64,000 bases of DNA from JAWXBA01 sp048499805 (GCA_048499805.1 JASNZF010000005.1:1-64000); one strand, 5' to 3'; positions 17,061 through 25,907 are shown, counted from the stretch's first letter. Notes: a model not told the origin generated them from the sequence alone. Numbers and translations are program-made.

Positions 17061-18650
17061 ATGCGAGCACTGACCGCGTTCCTCCGCCCCACCCTTCTGG
17101 CCTTGCCGCTGCTCGGCATCCTGGCCGGATGCACCACCGAGAAGCTGGTGTACCGGGATCGGGACCCGTTCAATGAACCGGTCGCCGCCGCCAAGGGCTT
17201 TCTCGGCTACTACAACACCTCCACCAAGCAGACCACCTGCGGCAACTGCCACGCCGACCATCAGGCCGACTGGAAGTTGACCGGCCACGCCGGGGCGTAC
17301 GCCGCCCTGCCGGCCACCGCCCAGGATTTCTGCAAGTCCTGCCACACGGTGAGCGCCAACGGCAACCTGGTGGCCGAGGTGGCCGGGTTCGACGCGACCA
17401 AGGATTCGACCTATCATGACGTCCAGTGCGAGAGCTGCCACGGCCCGGGCCTGGACCACGTCAGGGGCGTCGGACAGGGTCAGGTCATCCGCCCGCTGGC
17501 CAAGATGGGGATGACGGGCGACGGGACCTGCGCCGAGTGCCACAGCGGGGCCCACCACCCGTTTGCCGAGGAGTGGAGCGCCTCGGGGCACGCGGAGATC
17601 TACACCTCGGGCGCCGCCAACATCAGCTCCGGCTGCGCCAACTGCCACGATGGGCGCCAGGCCCTGGTGGCCTGGGGTGAGAACACCAATTACATGGAAA
17701 AGGCCAACCCGACCGAGTACCAGTCCGTCACCTGCAGCGTTTGCCATGACCCGCACGGCTCGAGCAACCCGAAGCAGCTGCGCTTCTCGGTGTCCTCGCC
17801 GGATCCGACCACGAACCTCTGCATGAAGTGCCACATGCGGCGGAACGAGCCCTCGTCGTCCTCGTCCCAGGGGAACTCACCGCACGCGCCGCAGGGCTCC
17901 GTGCTGCTCGGCACCGGCGGCTACCGCCCGGCCGGGTTCACCTATGCCGAGGACCGGATCTTCAGCTCGCACGCCACGACCGCGAATCCCAACCTCTGCG
18001 CCGGCTGCCACGTGGCCAAGTTCACGGTGAATGACCAGGCCGGCGGGTTTGTCTTCCAGGCGACGGGGCACTTGTTCCGGCCGAACCCGTGCCTCGATGC
18101 CCAGGGCAAGCCGACCAGCGACAAGAACTGCGCCTACACTGCCACGGCCCGCTCGTGGGCCACCTGCACGGGCAGTGGCTGCCATGCCAGCGGTGCCGTC
18201 GCCGCCTCCGCGTTCAACACCGTGCGCGCCCGGATGAAGCTGCTGACCGACCAGCTCTGGATCGACAGCAACAGCAGCGGCAGCCTCCAGGCCGCGCCCA
18301 CCGATGCGGGGATGCTGCCGACGGTCCGCGCCACCCGGCCGACCGAGTGGAGCACCACCGACAACCGCATCAGCCCGGCCGAGGGCGCGGAGTTCAACAC
18401 TCGCCTCTGCGGCGAGTATGGGCAGTCGAACTCCGACAACTCCAAGGGCATCCACAACCCGTTCCTCTGTGAGGCGCTGCTGATCGCCTCGATCAACGAG
18501 GTCCGGGCGGCCTACGGGCTGCCGGCCCCGCCCGCCGCGGTGCAGGCGATCCTCGACGGGCCGGTGGGCGGCAGCTATGCCAACGGCCTCCGGGTCTCCA
18601 GCACCCAGATCGCCGGGTTCGAAGTCAGGTCGGCCGGCACGCATCGGTGA
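17061..18650 (+). CDS. Multiheme c-type cytochrome lipoprotein (8 CXXCH + 1 CX4CH)
   Basis: 529 aa from the ATG at 17061. The signal peptide ends in the lipobox LAGC at about residue 24, so the protein is lipid-anchored and could be attached to the outer membrane. Eight CXXCH motifs occur (CGNCH, CKSCH, CESCH, CAECH, CANCH, CSVCH, CMKCH, CAGCH), with a ninth CTGSGCH of CX4CH type. The C-terminal 150 residues lack haem motifs. The arrangement resembles cytochrome c554/DmsE/OmcA-like decahaem families. First gene of a conduit operon, it is a candidate for the periplasmic or surface haem protein associated with the porin encoded two genes downstream. Confidence 0.9.
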   Translation: MRALTAFLRPTLLALPLLGILAGCTTEKLVYRDRDPFNEPVAAAKGFLGYYNTSTKQTTCGNCHADHQADWKLTGHAGAYAALPATAQDFCKSCHTVSANGNLVAEVAGFDATKDSTYHDVQCESCHGPGLDHVRGVGQGQVIRPLAKMGMTGDGTCAECHSGAHHPFAEEWSASGHAEIYTSGAANISSGCANCHDGRQALVAWGENTNYMEKANPTEYQSVTCSVCHDPHGSSNPKQLRFSVSSPDPTTNLCMKCHMRRNEPSSSSSQGNSPHAPQGSVLLGTGGYRPAGFTYAEDRIFSSHATTANPNLCAGCHVAKFTVNDQAGGFVFQATGHLFRPNPCLDAQGKPTSDKNCAYTATARSWATCTGSGCHASGAVAASAFNTVRARMKLLTDQLWIDSNSSGSLQAAPTDAGMLPTVRATRPTEWSTTDNRISPAEGAEFNTRLCGEYGQSNSDNSKGIHNPFLCEALLIASINEVRAAYGLPAPPAAVQAILDGPVGGSYANGLRVSSTQIAGFEVRSAGTHR

Positions 18651-18674
18651 CCCCGGACGTTCCCGACCGCGCGC

Positions 18675-18712
18675 GTGCCGCCAGCCGGAGCCCTGCCCCG
18701 GCCTGGCGGCAC
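18675..18712 (+). terminator. Strong hairpin between cytochrome genes
   Basis: GTGCCGCCAG and CTGGCGGCAC form a perfect 10-bp stem, extendable by CCGG/CCGG with a one-base bulge. It lies 25 nt after the stop codon and 70 nt before the next gene. No U-run follows, so it may be an mRNA-stabilising or attenuating hairpin rather than a true terminator. Confidence 0.5.
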
Positions 18713-18782
18713 GACGCGCATCGGCCCCCACTGGCGGGGGCCACCGGTTCCCGCGTACGATTGATCTCCCCCGACTGAGCGG

Positions 18783-20744
18783 ATGCCTGTGATGCCCGCG
18801 ACGTTCCTCCTCACCCTGGTGCAGGTCACCCAGGACTCGGCGGCCTTCCACCGGTTCCAGGAGGGCGTGCCCGCCCAGCCCCCACCGCTGCCCGGCGGGA
18901 TCACCACCGTCCTGCGGGCGATCTTCAACGCCCCACTCTGGATGTGGCTGGTCGCCATCGCGCTCGGGCTCACCGTCGCGACGGTCCTCGGTCGCCAGCT
19001 CTGGACCAACCGGGCGGCGATCTGGAACTGGCTGGTCACCAGCGACCGCGGCGTCAAGCTGGCGCTGGGCTCCGCCGGCGGGCTCATCCTCGCCCTGGTG
19101 ACCTGGATGGGGGTGACCAGCTGGAACTACATGGAGCACGAGAACGCCTTCTGCGTCGGCTGCCACATCATGGAGGGGCCGTGGAACAAGTTCGCGAACG
19201 ATGCCGGCAAGCACAGCGAGCTTGAGTGCCATGACTGCCACCAGCAATCGCTCTATGCCAGCACCCGGCAGCTGGTGCTCTGGGTGGCCAACCGTCCCGA
19301 GGAGATCCCCAAGCATGCCCCGGTCCCCAACGCCCGGTGCGAGTCCTGCCACGCGCAGGATCACGCCGAGTCGTGGACCAGGGTGGTCCGGACCGCCGGC
19401 CACCGGACCCACCTCGAGTCCGATTCCACGGCCCTGAAGGACGTCCTCTGCGTCACCTGCCACGGCAAGGAGGTCCACGCCTTCATTCCGGCAAGCGAAA
19501 CCTGCGGGACCTCGGGCTGCCACGAGAATCTCGAGATCCGCCTGGGCAAGATGGCCGTCCAGACCACCCTGCACTGCAACCAGTGCCACCAGTTCACCGC
19601 CGAGGTGCCGCTGCTGGCCACCCGCGACTCGGCGGCCAACACCCTGCGCCCCGGCAACCGGCAATGCCTCAGTTGCCACGAGATGCAGCAGATCCTGGCG
19701 ACATTCGACCCGGCCAAGGATCCCCATGGCGGCACCTGTGGCACCTGCCACGACCCGCACACCCAGGAAACGCCCCAGGCCGCCGGGCAGACCTGTGCCA
19801 CGGCGCAGTGCCACAGCAACTGGCGCGACACGCCGTTCCATACCGGTACTGCGCACCGCCGGGTGGGCGAGCAGTGCCTCACCTGTCACAATCCGCATGC
19901 CGCCAAGGTGGACCCGAGCGACTGCGTGGCGTGCCACACGACGGTGACCGACAAGTACGGGACACTGCGGGTCCGGCCGCTGCCGTTTGACACCACCCGC
20001 GCCCTGCGACCCATAGCCCGCCACGAGAGCCCGCTCGAAGAGCCGGTGCGGGGAAAGGGGGATGTCCCTCCGCCGGACCTCCCCCCATCCCTCCGGCCGG
20101 CTGACCGTCAGCCGGCCGTTGCGGATTCCTTTCCGCACCCCAGGCACAGCTCCCTGGCCTGCATCACCTGCCATGTCGCGCCCAACCAGCCGACCGGACG
20201 GCTGACCTTCGAGGCGCCGCGCGGGTGCCTGATCTGCCATCACCAGCGCCCCGAAACCAGCGACTGCGCCGCCTGCCACCAACCCGCGGAGCTCGCCCCC
20301 CGCCGCCCGGTGCCAATCGCGATCGCCGTCAAGGACCACCCGGCCCGGGGCCGCAGCGTGGAATTCGCTCACGACACCCACGGCACCCTGCGCTGCGCCC
20401 AGTGCCACACCCAGCCGGTCTCCCTGGCGCCCACCGAGGCGGTGCGCACCTGCAGCGACTGCCACGGCGACCACCACACCGCCCAGCGCGACTGCGCGAG
20501 TTGCCACACCGGCACCGAGATGCGCACGGCGCACGCCGACGACGTCGCCGCCTCGCACCAGGCCTGCGATGCCTGCCACGCGACCGCGACCGTCGCCCGG
20601 CTGGTCCCGGACCGCTCCTTCTGCCTGACCTGTCACCAGCCGCAGGTCGCCGATCACTACCCGCGCCGGGAGTGCACGACCTGCCACTTCCTCCAGGCCC
20701 CGGCCGCCTATCGTCCCCACCTCCTGCAGCAGCGTCGGCCATGA
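18783..20744 (+). CDS. Membrane-anchored NapC-like giant cytochrome (18 CXXCH + 2 CX4CH)
   Basis: 653 aa (an ATG at 18792 is an alternative start). Two N-terminal membrane helices (about residues 48-70 and 95-115) are followed by a NapC/NirT-like haem segment (FCVGCHIMEGPW, then CHDCH, CESCH, CVTCH). The long periplasmic part brings the count to 18 CXXCH motifs, plus CGTSGCH and CATAQCH. A Pro-rich linker at about residues 420-460 divides two haem-rich halves. It could take electrons from quinol or from the hydrogenase cytochrome b and pass them across the periplasm. Its stop overlaps the porin start (ATGA), so the two are translationally coupled. Confidence 0.9.
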   Translation: MPVMPATFLLTLVQVTQDSAAFHRFQEGVPAQPPPLPGGITTVLRAIFNAPLWMWLVAIALGLTVATVLGRQLWTNRAAIWNWLVTSDRGVKLALGSAGGLILALVTWMGVTSWNYMEHENAFCVGCHIMEGPWNKFANDAGKHSELECHDCHQQSLYASTRQLVLWVANRPEEIPKHAPVPNARCESCHAQDHAESWTRVVRTAGHRTHLESDSTALKDVLCVTCHGKEVHAFIPASETCGTSGCHENLEIRLGKMAVQTTLHCNQCHQFTAEVPLLATRDSAANTLRPGNRQCLSCHEMQQILATFDPAKDPHGGTCGTCHDPHTQETPQAAGQTCATAQCHSNWRDTPFHTGTAHRRVGEQCLTCHNPHAAKVDPSDCVACHTTVTDKYGTLRVRPLPFDTTRALRPIARHESPLEEPVRGKGDVPPPDLPPSLRPADRQPAVADSFPHPRHSSLACITCHVAPNQPTGRLTFEAPRGCLICHHQRPETSDCAACHQPAELAPRRPVPIAIAVKDHPARGRSVEFAHDTHGTLRCAQCHTQPVSLAPTEAVRTCSDCHGDHHTAQRDCASCHTGTEMRTAHADDVAASHQACDACHATATVARLVPDRSFCLTCHQPQVADHYPRRECTTCHFLQAPAAYRPHLLQQRRP

Positions 20745-22237
20745 GGGCGCGGCGCGCGGGACTCCTGCTGGGCGGCGCCCTCCTCCTGTGCCTTGGCACC
20801 GAGGCGGCAGCCCAGCAGTACCGGGTCCGGCTGGACAGCCGGATGCAGGGGGTCTCCTGGCGTGGCCTCGCGGCGGACAGCATCCCCCGGGCCCAGGCGG
20901 TGCCACAGGCCGACGGTGGGTTCCTGACCCCGGACGGGCACGCCGCAACCTGCCAGCAGACCTACTGCTACTTCTTCCGCTCGGGTGACGTCCTGCGCGG
21001 CGTCCCGTGGGTCTCGCAGGCCGACCTGGCGGCGTGGGGCTTCGGGATCCGCGGCCTCAGCATCCGCGCCAACGCCAGGCTCGCCACCGACCTGGGGAAT
21101 GCGACCACCTGGCCGGGCACGGAGCCGGAGCTGCAGCTGATCGAGGGGTACGCGGAGTACGCCGCCCGCGGCATCACGGCGCGGGCCGGCCGACAGTTCC
21201 TGTCCAGCCGGCTCGGCGCCTACGGCCTGGATGGGGGCCTCGCCACGGTGCGCGACGCCGACCGGGGCCTCGAACTGACCGCCTACCTGGGCTGGGGACT
21301 GGCCCGCGGCGTGGCGCTTCCCGTCACCGATGCCGCACTCAACCCCTTGCAGGACTTCCAGCCCCGCGACCGCCAGGTCGTCGCGGGGCTCGATGCCGGG
21401 GTAACCAGCCGCCAGGTGGACGCCCGCCTGGAGTATCGGCGCGAGGTGGACCCGGCGGTGGACTACTTCGTGTCGGAGCGGGCAGCTGCCTCGCTGGCGA
21501 TGCGGCCGCTCCCACAGCTCTCGATCACGGCCGGCGGCGAATACGACCTCGCCTTCGGCGAGGTCGGCAGCGCGGACATCGGGCTGGGGTGGATCGGCAA
21601 CGGCTACACCCTGTCCACCGGGTGGCGCCGCTATCGGCCGTTCTTCGACCTCTGGACGATCTGGGGCGCCTTCAGCCCGGTGCCCCACCACACCATGCAT
21701 GCCGCCGCCTCGGTGACGCCGTGGCGGGGGCTCGTGCTCCGGGGCCGCGGGGAGCGCTACCAGTTCGAGGATGCCGGGGCGAACACCCCGACAGTGCAGG
21801 TGGAGGATGAGGGCTGGCGGCTCGAGTACGGCGCCACCTGGAGCCCCACCGCGGCCTGGGTGGTCGATGGCGGCTACCACGCCGAGTTCGGCCCCGGCAG
21901 CTCCTCCCGCGGGTTCGATCTCCGCGCCACCTGGATCCCCGCGCCGGAGTTCTGGATCTCCGCCCATGGCGCCAACCTGAAGCGCCCCCTCGAGCTGCGC
22001 TACAGCGATGCCGACCTGACGGTGCTCGGCGTGGATGCCGAGTACCGCCCGTCGCCCCGGTGGCGCCTGGGCGCCGAGGCGGCGCGCTGGCAGGAGGAGC
22101 GCGACCGGCCCGATGCCGGCGCGCTGGACTGGAACCAGGTGCGGGTTGCGGCCCGCCTGAGCTTCTTCTTCGGGTCGAACGCCGACCGGCTGCCGCTTCC
22201 GCGGGCCGTCCGGTCCACCACGGGGACTCCCCCATGA
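20741..22237 (+). CDS. Outer-membrane beta-barrel of a porin-cytochrome conduit
   Basis: 498 aa. It has a cleaved signal peptide (ending EAAAQQ at about residue 25), then a short region with a CX4C pair (Cys71, Cys76), then about 400 residues of alternating beta strands with aromatic girdle residues, ending in LSFFFG and a short tail. This fits an MtrB/PioB-type barrel that sheaths a multiheme cytochrome, although it is smaller than Shewanella MtrB. It is embedded between two multiheme cytochrome genes with ATGA overlaps at both ends. The conduit role is inferred from context. Confidence 0.75.
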   Translation: MRARRAGLLLGGALLLCLGTEAAAQQYRVRLDSRMQGVSWRGLAADSIPRAQAVPQADGGFLTPDGHAATCQQTYCYFFRSGDVLRGVPWVSQADLAAWGFGIRGLSIRANARLATDLGNATTWPGTEPELQLIEGYAEYAARGITARAGRQFLSSRLGAYGLDGGLATVRDADRGLELTAYLGWGLARGVALPVTDAALNPLQDFQPRDRQVVAGLDAGVTSRQVDARLEYRREVDPAVDYFVSERAAASLAMRPLPQLSITAGGEYDLAFGEVGSADIGLGWIGNGYTLSTGWRRYRPFFDLWTIWGAFSPVPHHTMHAAASVTPWRGLVLRGRGERYQFEDAGANTPTVQVEDEGWRLEYGATWSPTAAWVVDGGYHAEFGPGSSSRGFDLRATWIPAPEFWISAHGANLKRPLELRYSDADLTVLGVDAEYRPSPRWRLGAEAARWQEERDRPDAGALDWNQVRVAARLSFFFGSNADRLPLPRAVRSTTGTPP

Positions 22238-23715
22238 GCGAGCGTGCCCTGCACACCTTCCGGCGCGCCGGTCTCCTGGCCCTCGCCATCCTGACCGGCA
22301 TCGGCGCCTGGGCGGTGGCCGGTCAGGACTCGGCGCCGCCGGGGTTCGACCACGCCCTCCACGCCCCGCTCTTTCCAGGCGGCTGCCTGACCTGCCACGC
22401 CGGGGTGTCGCAGGCCGGCGCGGCGCTCTGGCCCGCCATCGAGAGTTGTGCCAACTGCCATGATGGCGAAGTCGAGGCCCGGGTCGAGTGGCAACCCCCG
22501 ACCCGCCCACCGGCGTCCAACCTCCGGTTCGCCCATGACCGGCACGCCACGGCCACCCGCGACTCGGTGAGTTGCGGCGAGTGCCACGCGCCCGCCGAGC
22601 CCGCACGGGCCGTCCAGCGCACCGTGGTGGACCAGTGCATCGCCTGCCACCAGCCGAACACGGAGCACCTGGCGGTGGCCGACCAGCAGTGCGCCACCTG
22701 TCACCTGACCCTCGCCCAGGCGACGGGCCTCACCATGAGCGACGTGGCGGGATTCCCCGTCCCGCCGACCCACGCGGTGGACGGGTTCAGCCTGGGGGGC
22801 CACGGCGAGGGCGCCTCGGTCCCGATGGCCGGCGGGGGAACGACCGTGGCGGCGAGTTGCGCCACCTGCCACGCCCAGAACTTCTGCATCAACTGCCACG
22901 TCAACGCGCCCGAGGTCCCCTCGATCCAGGCGCTCGCCTCCGATGAGCGGTCACTGGTGCATCGCGCCAACTTCATGGCGCCGCCCTCGCACGCCGAGAT
23001 CAACTTCCTGGCCTCGCACGGCCCCGACGCCAGGAAGAACCAGCCCACCTGCGCGGCGTGCCACAGCCAGCCGAGCTGCCTGGCATGCCATGTGGCGCCG
23101 GCGCCGAAGCAGGCCATGGCACTGGCCCAGCCCGGGCCCGGACGGGCGGTCGGGGCGCGCACCACGCGGCACCCGCCGCTCTCGCACACCGCGGAATTCA
23201 AGGAAGGTCACGCCGGCGAGGCGAACGCCACTCCGCGGACCTGCTCCACCTGCCACGTGCGGGAGGACTGCCTCTCGTGTCATCGCCCGGGGGCGAGGGA
23301 ATCGTCGGCTGGCGGGGACTATCACCCCACAGGGTTCTTGGCCAGGCACCCCGCCGCGACCTACGCCCGCCAGACCGCCTGCGGCGATTGCCACAACGCC
23401 CAGCAGTTCTGCGCCAGCTGCCACCAGCAGGCGGGACTCAATGCCCGCGCACCGCTCGGCCGGCGCAGCTTCCACGACGGCAAGGCGGCCTTCATCGTGG
23501 GGCACGGCCAGGCCGCCAGGCAGTCGCTGGAGTCATGCGTCTCCTGCCACGTGGAGCGGGATTGCATGGCGTGCCACGCCGCTGCCGGCGCCGGCTTCGG
23601 GTTCAACCCGCACGGCCCCGGCTTTGATGGGGAGCGCCTGAGGAAGCGAAACCCCGAGATGTGCATCGCCTGCCACGGGACCGGGATTCCGGGATTGGGA
23701 AGGATCGGGAGGTAG
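22234..23715 (+). CDS. Secreted multiheme cytochrome c (16 CXXCH)
   Basis: 493 aa starting at the ATG that overlaps the porin stop. The N-terminal signal peptide or anchor (about residues 10-30) is followed by sixteen CXXCH motifs spread over the whole chain, often in pairs (CATCH/CINCH, CAACH/CLACH, CSTCH/CLSCH, CGDCH/CASCH, CVSCH/CMACH), with many extra His residues available as distal ligands. It is likely a periplasmic or surface electron carrier working with the barrel. The operon ends here and a G-rich tract follows the stop within 2 nt. Confidence 0.9.
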   Translation: MSERALHTFRRAGLLALAILTGIGAWAVAGQDSAPPGFDHALHAPLFPGGCLTCHAGVSQAGAALWPAIESCANCHDGEVEARVEWQPPTRPPASNLRFAHDRHATATRDSVSCGECHAPAEPARAVQRTVVDQCIACHQPNTEHLAVADQQCATCHLTLAQATGLTMSDVAGFPVPPTHAVDGFSLGGHGEGASVPMAGGGTTVAASCATCHAQNFCINCHVNAPEVPSIQALASDERSLVHRANFMAPPSHAEINFLASHGPDARKNQPTCAACHSQPSCLACHVAPAPKQAMALAQPGPGRAVGARTTRHPPLSHTAEFKEGHAGEANATPRTCSTCHVREDCLSCHRPGARESSAGGDYHPTGFLARHPAATYARQTACGDCHNAQQFCASCHQQAGLNARAPLGRRSFHDGKAAFIVGHGQAARQSLESCVSCHVERDCMACHAAAGAGFGFNPHGPGFDGERLRKRNPEMCIACHGTGIPGLGRIGR

Positions 23716-23716
23716 C

Positions 23717-23790
23717 GGGGCAGCGGGGCCGCGGGTCAGGGGGTCGGCGGGTCCGGTGGTCCGGGGGTCCGGGGGTCCGGGGGTAGTGTT
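23717..23790. repeat. G-rich intergenic repeat (CGGGGCAG and GGGGGTCC units)
   Basis: It begins with CGGGGCAG CGGGGCCG, matching the end of the array at the window start, then repeated GGGGGTCC/CGGGGGTC units. It lies directly after the stop of the last cytochrome gene. Quadruplex-forming potential is high; 23791-23907 is unique sequence with no gene seen. Confidence 0.8.
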
Positions 23791-23907
23791 CTGTCCTGGG
23801 AGCGCTACCACCCGACAGTTGACACCCGACACCGCGGTCCCCTTGCCGCCTCTCACCTCCGCACGTGGGCCCCTCCGTTGCTCCCCCCCAGAATGCAGCC
23901 GCGGCAA

Positions 23908-24264
23908 TCAGGGGATCGCCCCGCCAAGGACGTTCCCGAATCCGTTGGTCGCAAGCCCCAGCAACACAGCCCCGACCACGAGCACGGAGGTGGTCCGAAA
24001 CCGTTGCCGCTGGACTGCCCGCACCGAGTCCCGGGGAATCATGCGATCCGCGCCGCCGAGGACGTCATGCTGTCCCGAAATGCTGACGGAATCGACCAGC
24101 GCCCCGCGCAGGGTGACGGAAGTACTGTCCAGCAGGAGGACGCGGACCTTGTGTGGTCCCTGCTCCGGCCGGAGCGAGGGCTCAATCGGGTCCCGGATGG
24201 TGCTCCAGCCAATGCAGCTTGAGATCAGGGGTACCAGCAACAGGGCGATCCAGACTCGACGCAC
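23908..24264 (-). CDS. Small lipoprotein with C-terminal membrane segment
   Basis: 118 aa, GTG start with a GGAGG box. The signal peptide ends in the lipobox ISSC at about residue 17. A short beta-rich domain (VRVLLLDSTSVTLRGALVDSVS) follows, then a basic stretch and a C-terminal Gly-rich hydrophobic segment. It belongs to a class of short lipoproteins of unknown function. It stands alone between repeats. Confidence 0.6.
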   Translation of the reverse strand: MRRVWIALLLVPLISSCIGWSTIRDPIEPSLRPEQGPHKVRVLLLDSTSVTLRGALVDSVSISGQHDVLGGADRMIPRDSVRAVQRQRFRTTSVLVVGAVLLGLATNGFGNVLGGAIP

Positions 24265-24335
24265 GGGAGGATCCTCCGAAAGGGGCGATGGAAACCTGTG
24301 GAGATCGGGTCAAGACGCAGTCAAGGGGCCGGCCA

Positions 24336-24376
24336 TTCCCCATTCCCCATTCCCCATTCCCTGTTCCCAATTCCCT
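24336..24376. repeat. Short tandem repeat (CATTCCC units)
   Basis: Four to five imperfect copies of a CATTCCC/CATTCCCC unit occur in the gap between two minus-strand genes. It is a simple sequence repeat without visible coding or regulatory meaning. Confidence 0.75.
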
Positions 24377-24408
24377 TGTCGCCAGCCCCTGGCCCCCGCC
24401 CCACCCGC

Positions 24409-24756
24409 TCACCCGAAGAAACAGGCGTACTCGTCCCGGCCCACCACGGCCAAAACCTCCTCCAGAGTCGCCGCTTCCGGGTGGGGTTCATATCCATGCC
24501 ACTTGAGGTCCTGGCGCTTCCAGTAGATCCGCCAACGCTTCCGGGTGGCCACCCAGGTCGCCTTCGCAAACGATGATTCCAGGATGACGGTATGGTCCTG
24601 CCAGTCGGGACGGATCTCGAAGAGCTCGATGCTCTGGCCGGCGATTCGGTATCCGAAATCAAGCTCCGGGCGGATGTGCGGCGGGGGGCGGCGGGCGTCG
24701 ACGAAACGGCTCAGGTCACGTTCGTGACGCCTGCGCTCAAGGTCGGAGAAGGCCAT
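24409..24756 (-). CDS. DUF3024 domain protein
   Basis: 115 aa. The central pattern of aromatic and basic residues (IRPELDFGYRI, ELFEIRPDW, KATWVATRKRWRIYWKRQDLKWHGYEP) is characteristic of DUF3024, small soluble proteins of unknown function found in many soil and marine bacteria. The tract of Trp/Lys/Arg residues suggests nucleic-acid contact, but this is not established. Confidence 0.75.
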   Translation of the reverse strand: MAFSDLERRRHERDLSRFVDARRPPPHIRPELDFGYRIAGQSIELFEIRPDWQDHTVILESSFAKATWVATRKRWRIYWKRQDLKWHGYEPHPEAATLEEVLAVVGRDEYACFFG

Positions 24757-24829
24757 CAGGTAGGGGGGATGAGGGGAGGAAAGCTACGAGGCGAGCCGGA
24801 CGATGAACGCCAGCAGGTGCCCGAATCGA

Positions 24830-25024
24830 CTACTCTGGTTCCACCTGATACAATCCCCTGCCAATTGTATCGACGAGCGGAAGATCGTACTCCTGCTTCC
24901 GGACCAGGCCCTTGCGGGTCATCTCCAGGTAGAACTCCTGCAGCCGCGCGAGCTCCGTGTTGCCGACCGCCTCCCGTTCGAGCTTTCGGAGTGCTTCCTG
25001 CAGCAATTCGACCGTGCTGGTCAT
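24830..25024 (-). CDS. Small helical protein, partner of the Clp-fold protease operon
   Basis: 64 aa from the ATG at 25024. Predominantly helical and charged (VELLQEALRKLEREA, TELARLQEFYLEMTRKGLV), with no signal or membrane segment. It lies 13 nt downstream of the serine dehydrogenase proteinase gene on the same strand, so it is likely the third gene of that operon and possibly an adaptor or regulator of the protease. Family not recognised. Confidence 0.6.
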   Translation of the reverse strand: MTSTVELLQEALRKLEREAVGNTELARLQEFYLEMTRKGLVRKQEYDLPLVDTIGRGLYQVEPE

Positions 25025-25037
25025 GCCATCCGCCTCC

Positions 25038-25907
25038 CTAGAAGTACTTCCGGCTATGCATGAAGTGCTTGGCCTGCCGTCTACCAATATACTCCACCAG
25101 GAGATCATTGTAGGACCTGATCAGTCCGCGGAGAACCGCGTCCTGGGAGTAGTCGTCAATCCTCAACCGCAGCACCTTTTGAAGGGTCGCCGGGCCGATC
25201 ATCCGCCCGTGGGAATGCCAGATCTTGTTGTCCCCCAGCAGCTTGGCAATCTGCTCGGCCCTCTCCTGCTTTTCGTCGAGGGTAACAGCAGCCCCCTGCT
25301 TCGACGGGTTTGTCTCATGAACATCCCAGTCTGCGAACTTATACTCGACCAGCCACTTCTTGAGAAGTGTGACAGTCAGGTCTCGGGCCTGCTCGTACCG
25401 ACTGAGCATGGCCAGGTCCATCCCCTGCAGAATGAGGAACTCCGCATTCGTGAGGCTGCTGTTCCGCGCCTTTTCCAGTAGCTGCTCGACCTTATCTAGA
25501 TACCCCAGAGCGGGAACCCAATCCTTGCCGTTAAATACTTGCGGGTCGATGGGACCCAGCGAAGCGGAGTAGTCCATGAAAATCTTGTTACCAGACATGC
25601 ACAAAATCGTCCCCGCAGACATCGCCACATCAGGAATGACGAAATACACCTCCTGGTAGTGGAACCGGATGATTTCCACCATTTTCTCGACGGCCTCTGC
25701 GCTGCCTCCAGGTGTGTTGAGGAGCATGACGAGGCGTGAAGGTGGGTTGGCTCCTTCCCGCAGTGGTTCAATGAAGTCGCGAAATGGCTTCGCGATGTAA
25801 TGGTGGATTTCGCCGAAATAGAATACCACGTCAGCCTTGAAGTGGCTCTCGAGGGCCGCCAGGCGGGTGTTCAGCGTATCCTTGATCGTCGTGTCAAAGA
25901 GCATCAT
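25038..25907 (-). CDS. Serine dehydrogenase proteinase family (SDH_sah, Clp/crotonase fold)
   Basis: 289 aa. The stretch VMLLNTPGGSAEAVEKM...FVIPDVAMSAGTILCMSGNKIFMDYSASLGPIDPQ matches the SDH_sah family of ClpP-like serine peptidases. The Ser of AMSAGT is the likely nucleophile, and the NTPGG loop forms the oxyanion hole. The C-terminal half is helical and includes a His-rich segment (WHSHGRM). It has no signal peptide, so it is cytoplasmic, unlike SppA. It overlaps the upstream small basic gene by 4 nt. Its position in a restriction-modification island suggests a stress or defence role, but that is inference. Confidence 0.82.
   Translation of the reverse strand: MMLFDTTIKDTLNTRLAALESHFKADVVFYFGEIHHYIAKPFRDFIEPLREGANPPSRLVMLLNTPGGSAEAVEKMVEIIRFHYQEVYFVIPDVAMSAGTILCMSGNKIFMDYSASLGPIDPQVFNGKDWVPALGYLDKVEQLLEKARNSSLTNAEFLILQGMDLAMLSRYEQARDLTVTLLKKWLVEYKFADWDVHETNPSKQGAAVTLDEKQERAEQIAKLLGDNKIWHSHGRMIGPATLQKVLRLRIDDYSQDAVLRGLIRSYNDLLVEYIGRRQAKHFMHSRKYF

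Noticed and set aside
17877..20948. A 1023-codon open frame on the minus strand opposite the cytochromes
   Set aside because: It is the mirror of the multiheme genes; the translation is Arg/Gly/Pro-rich low complexity.
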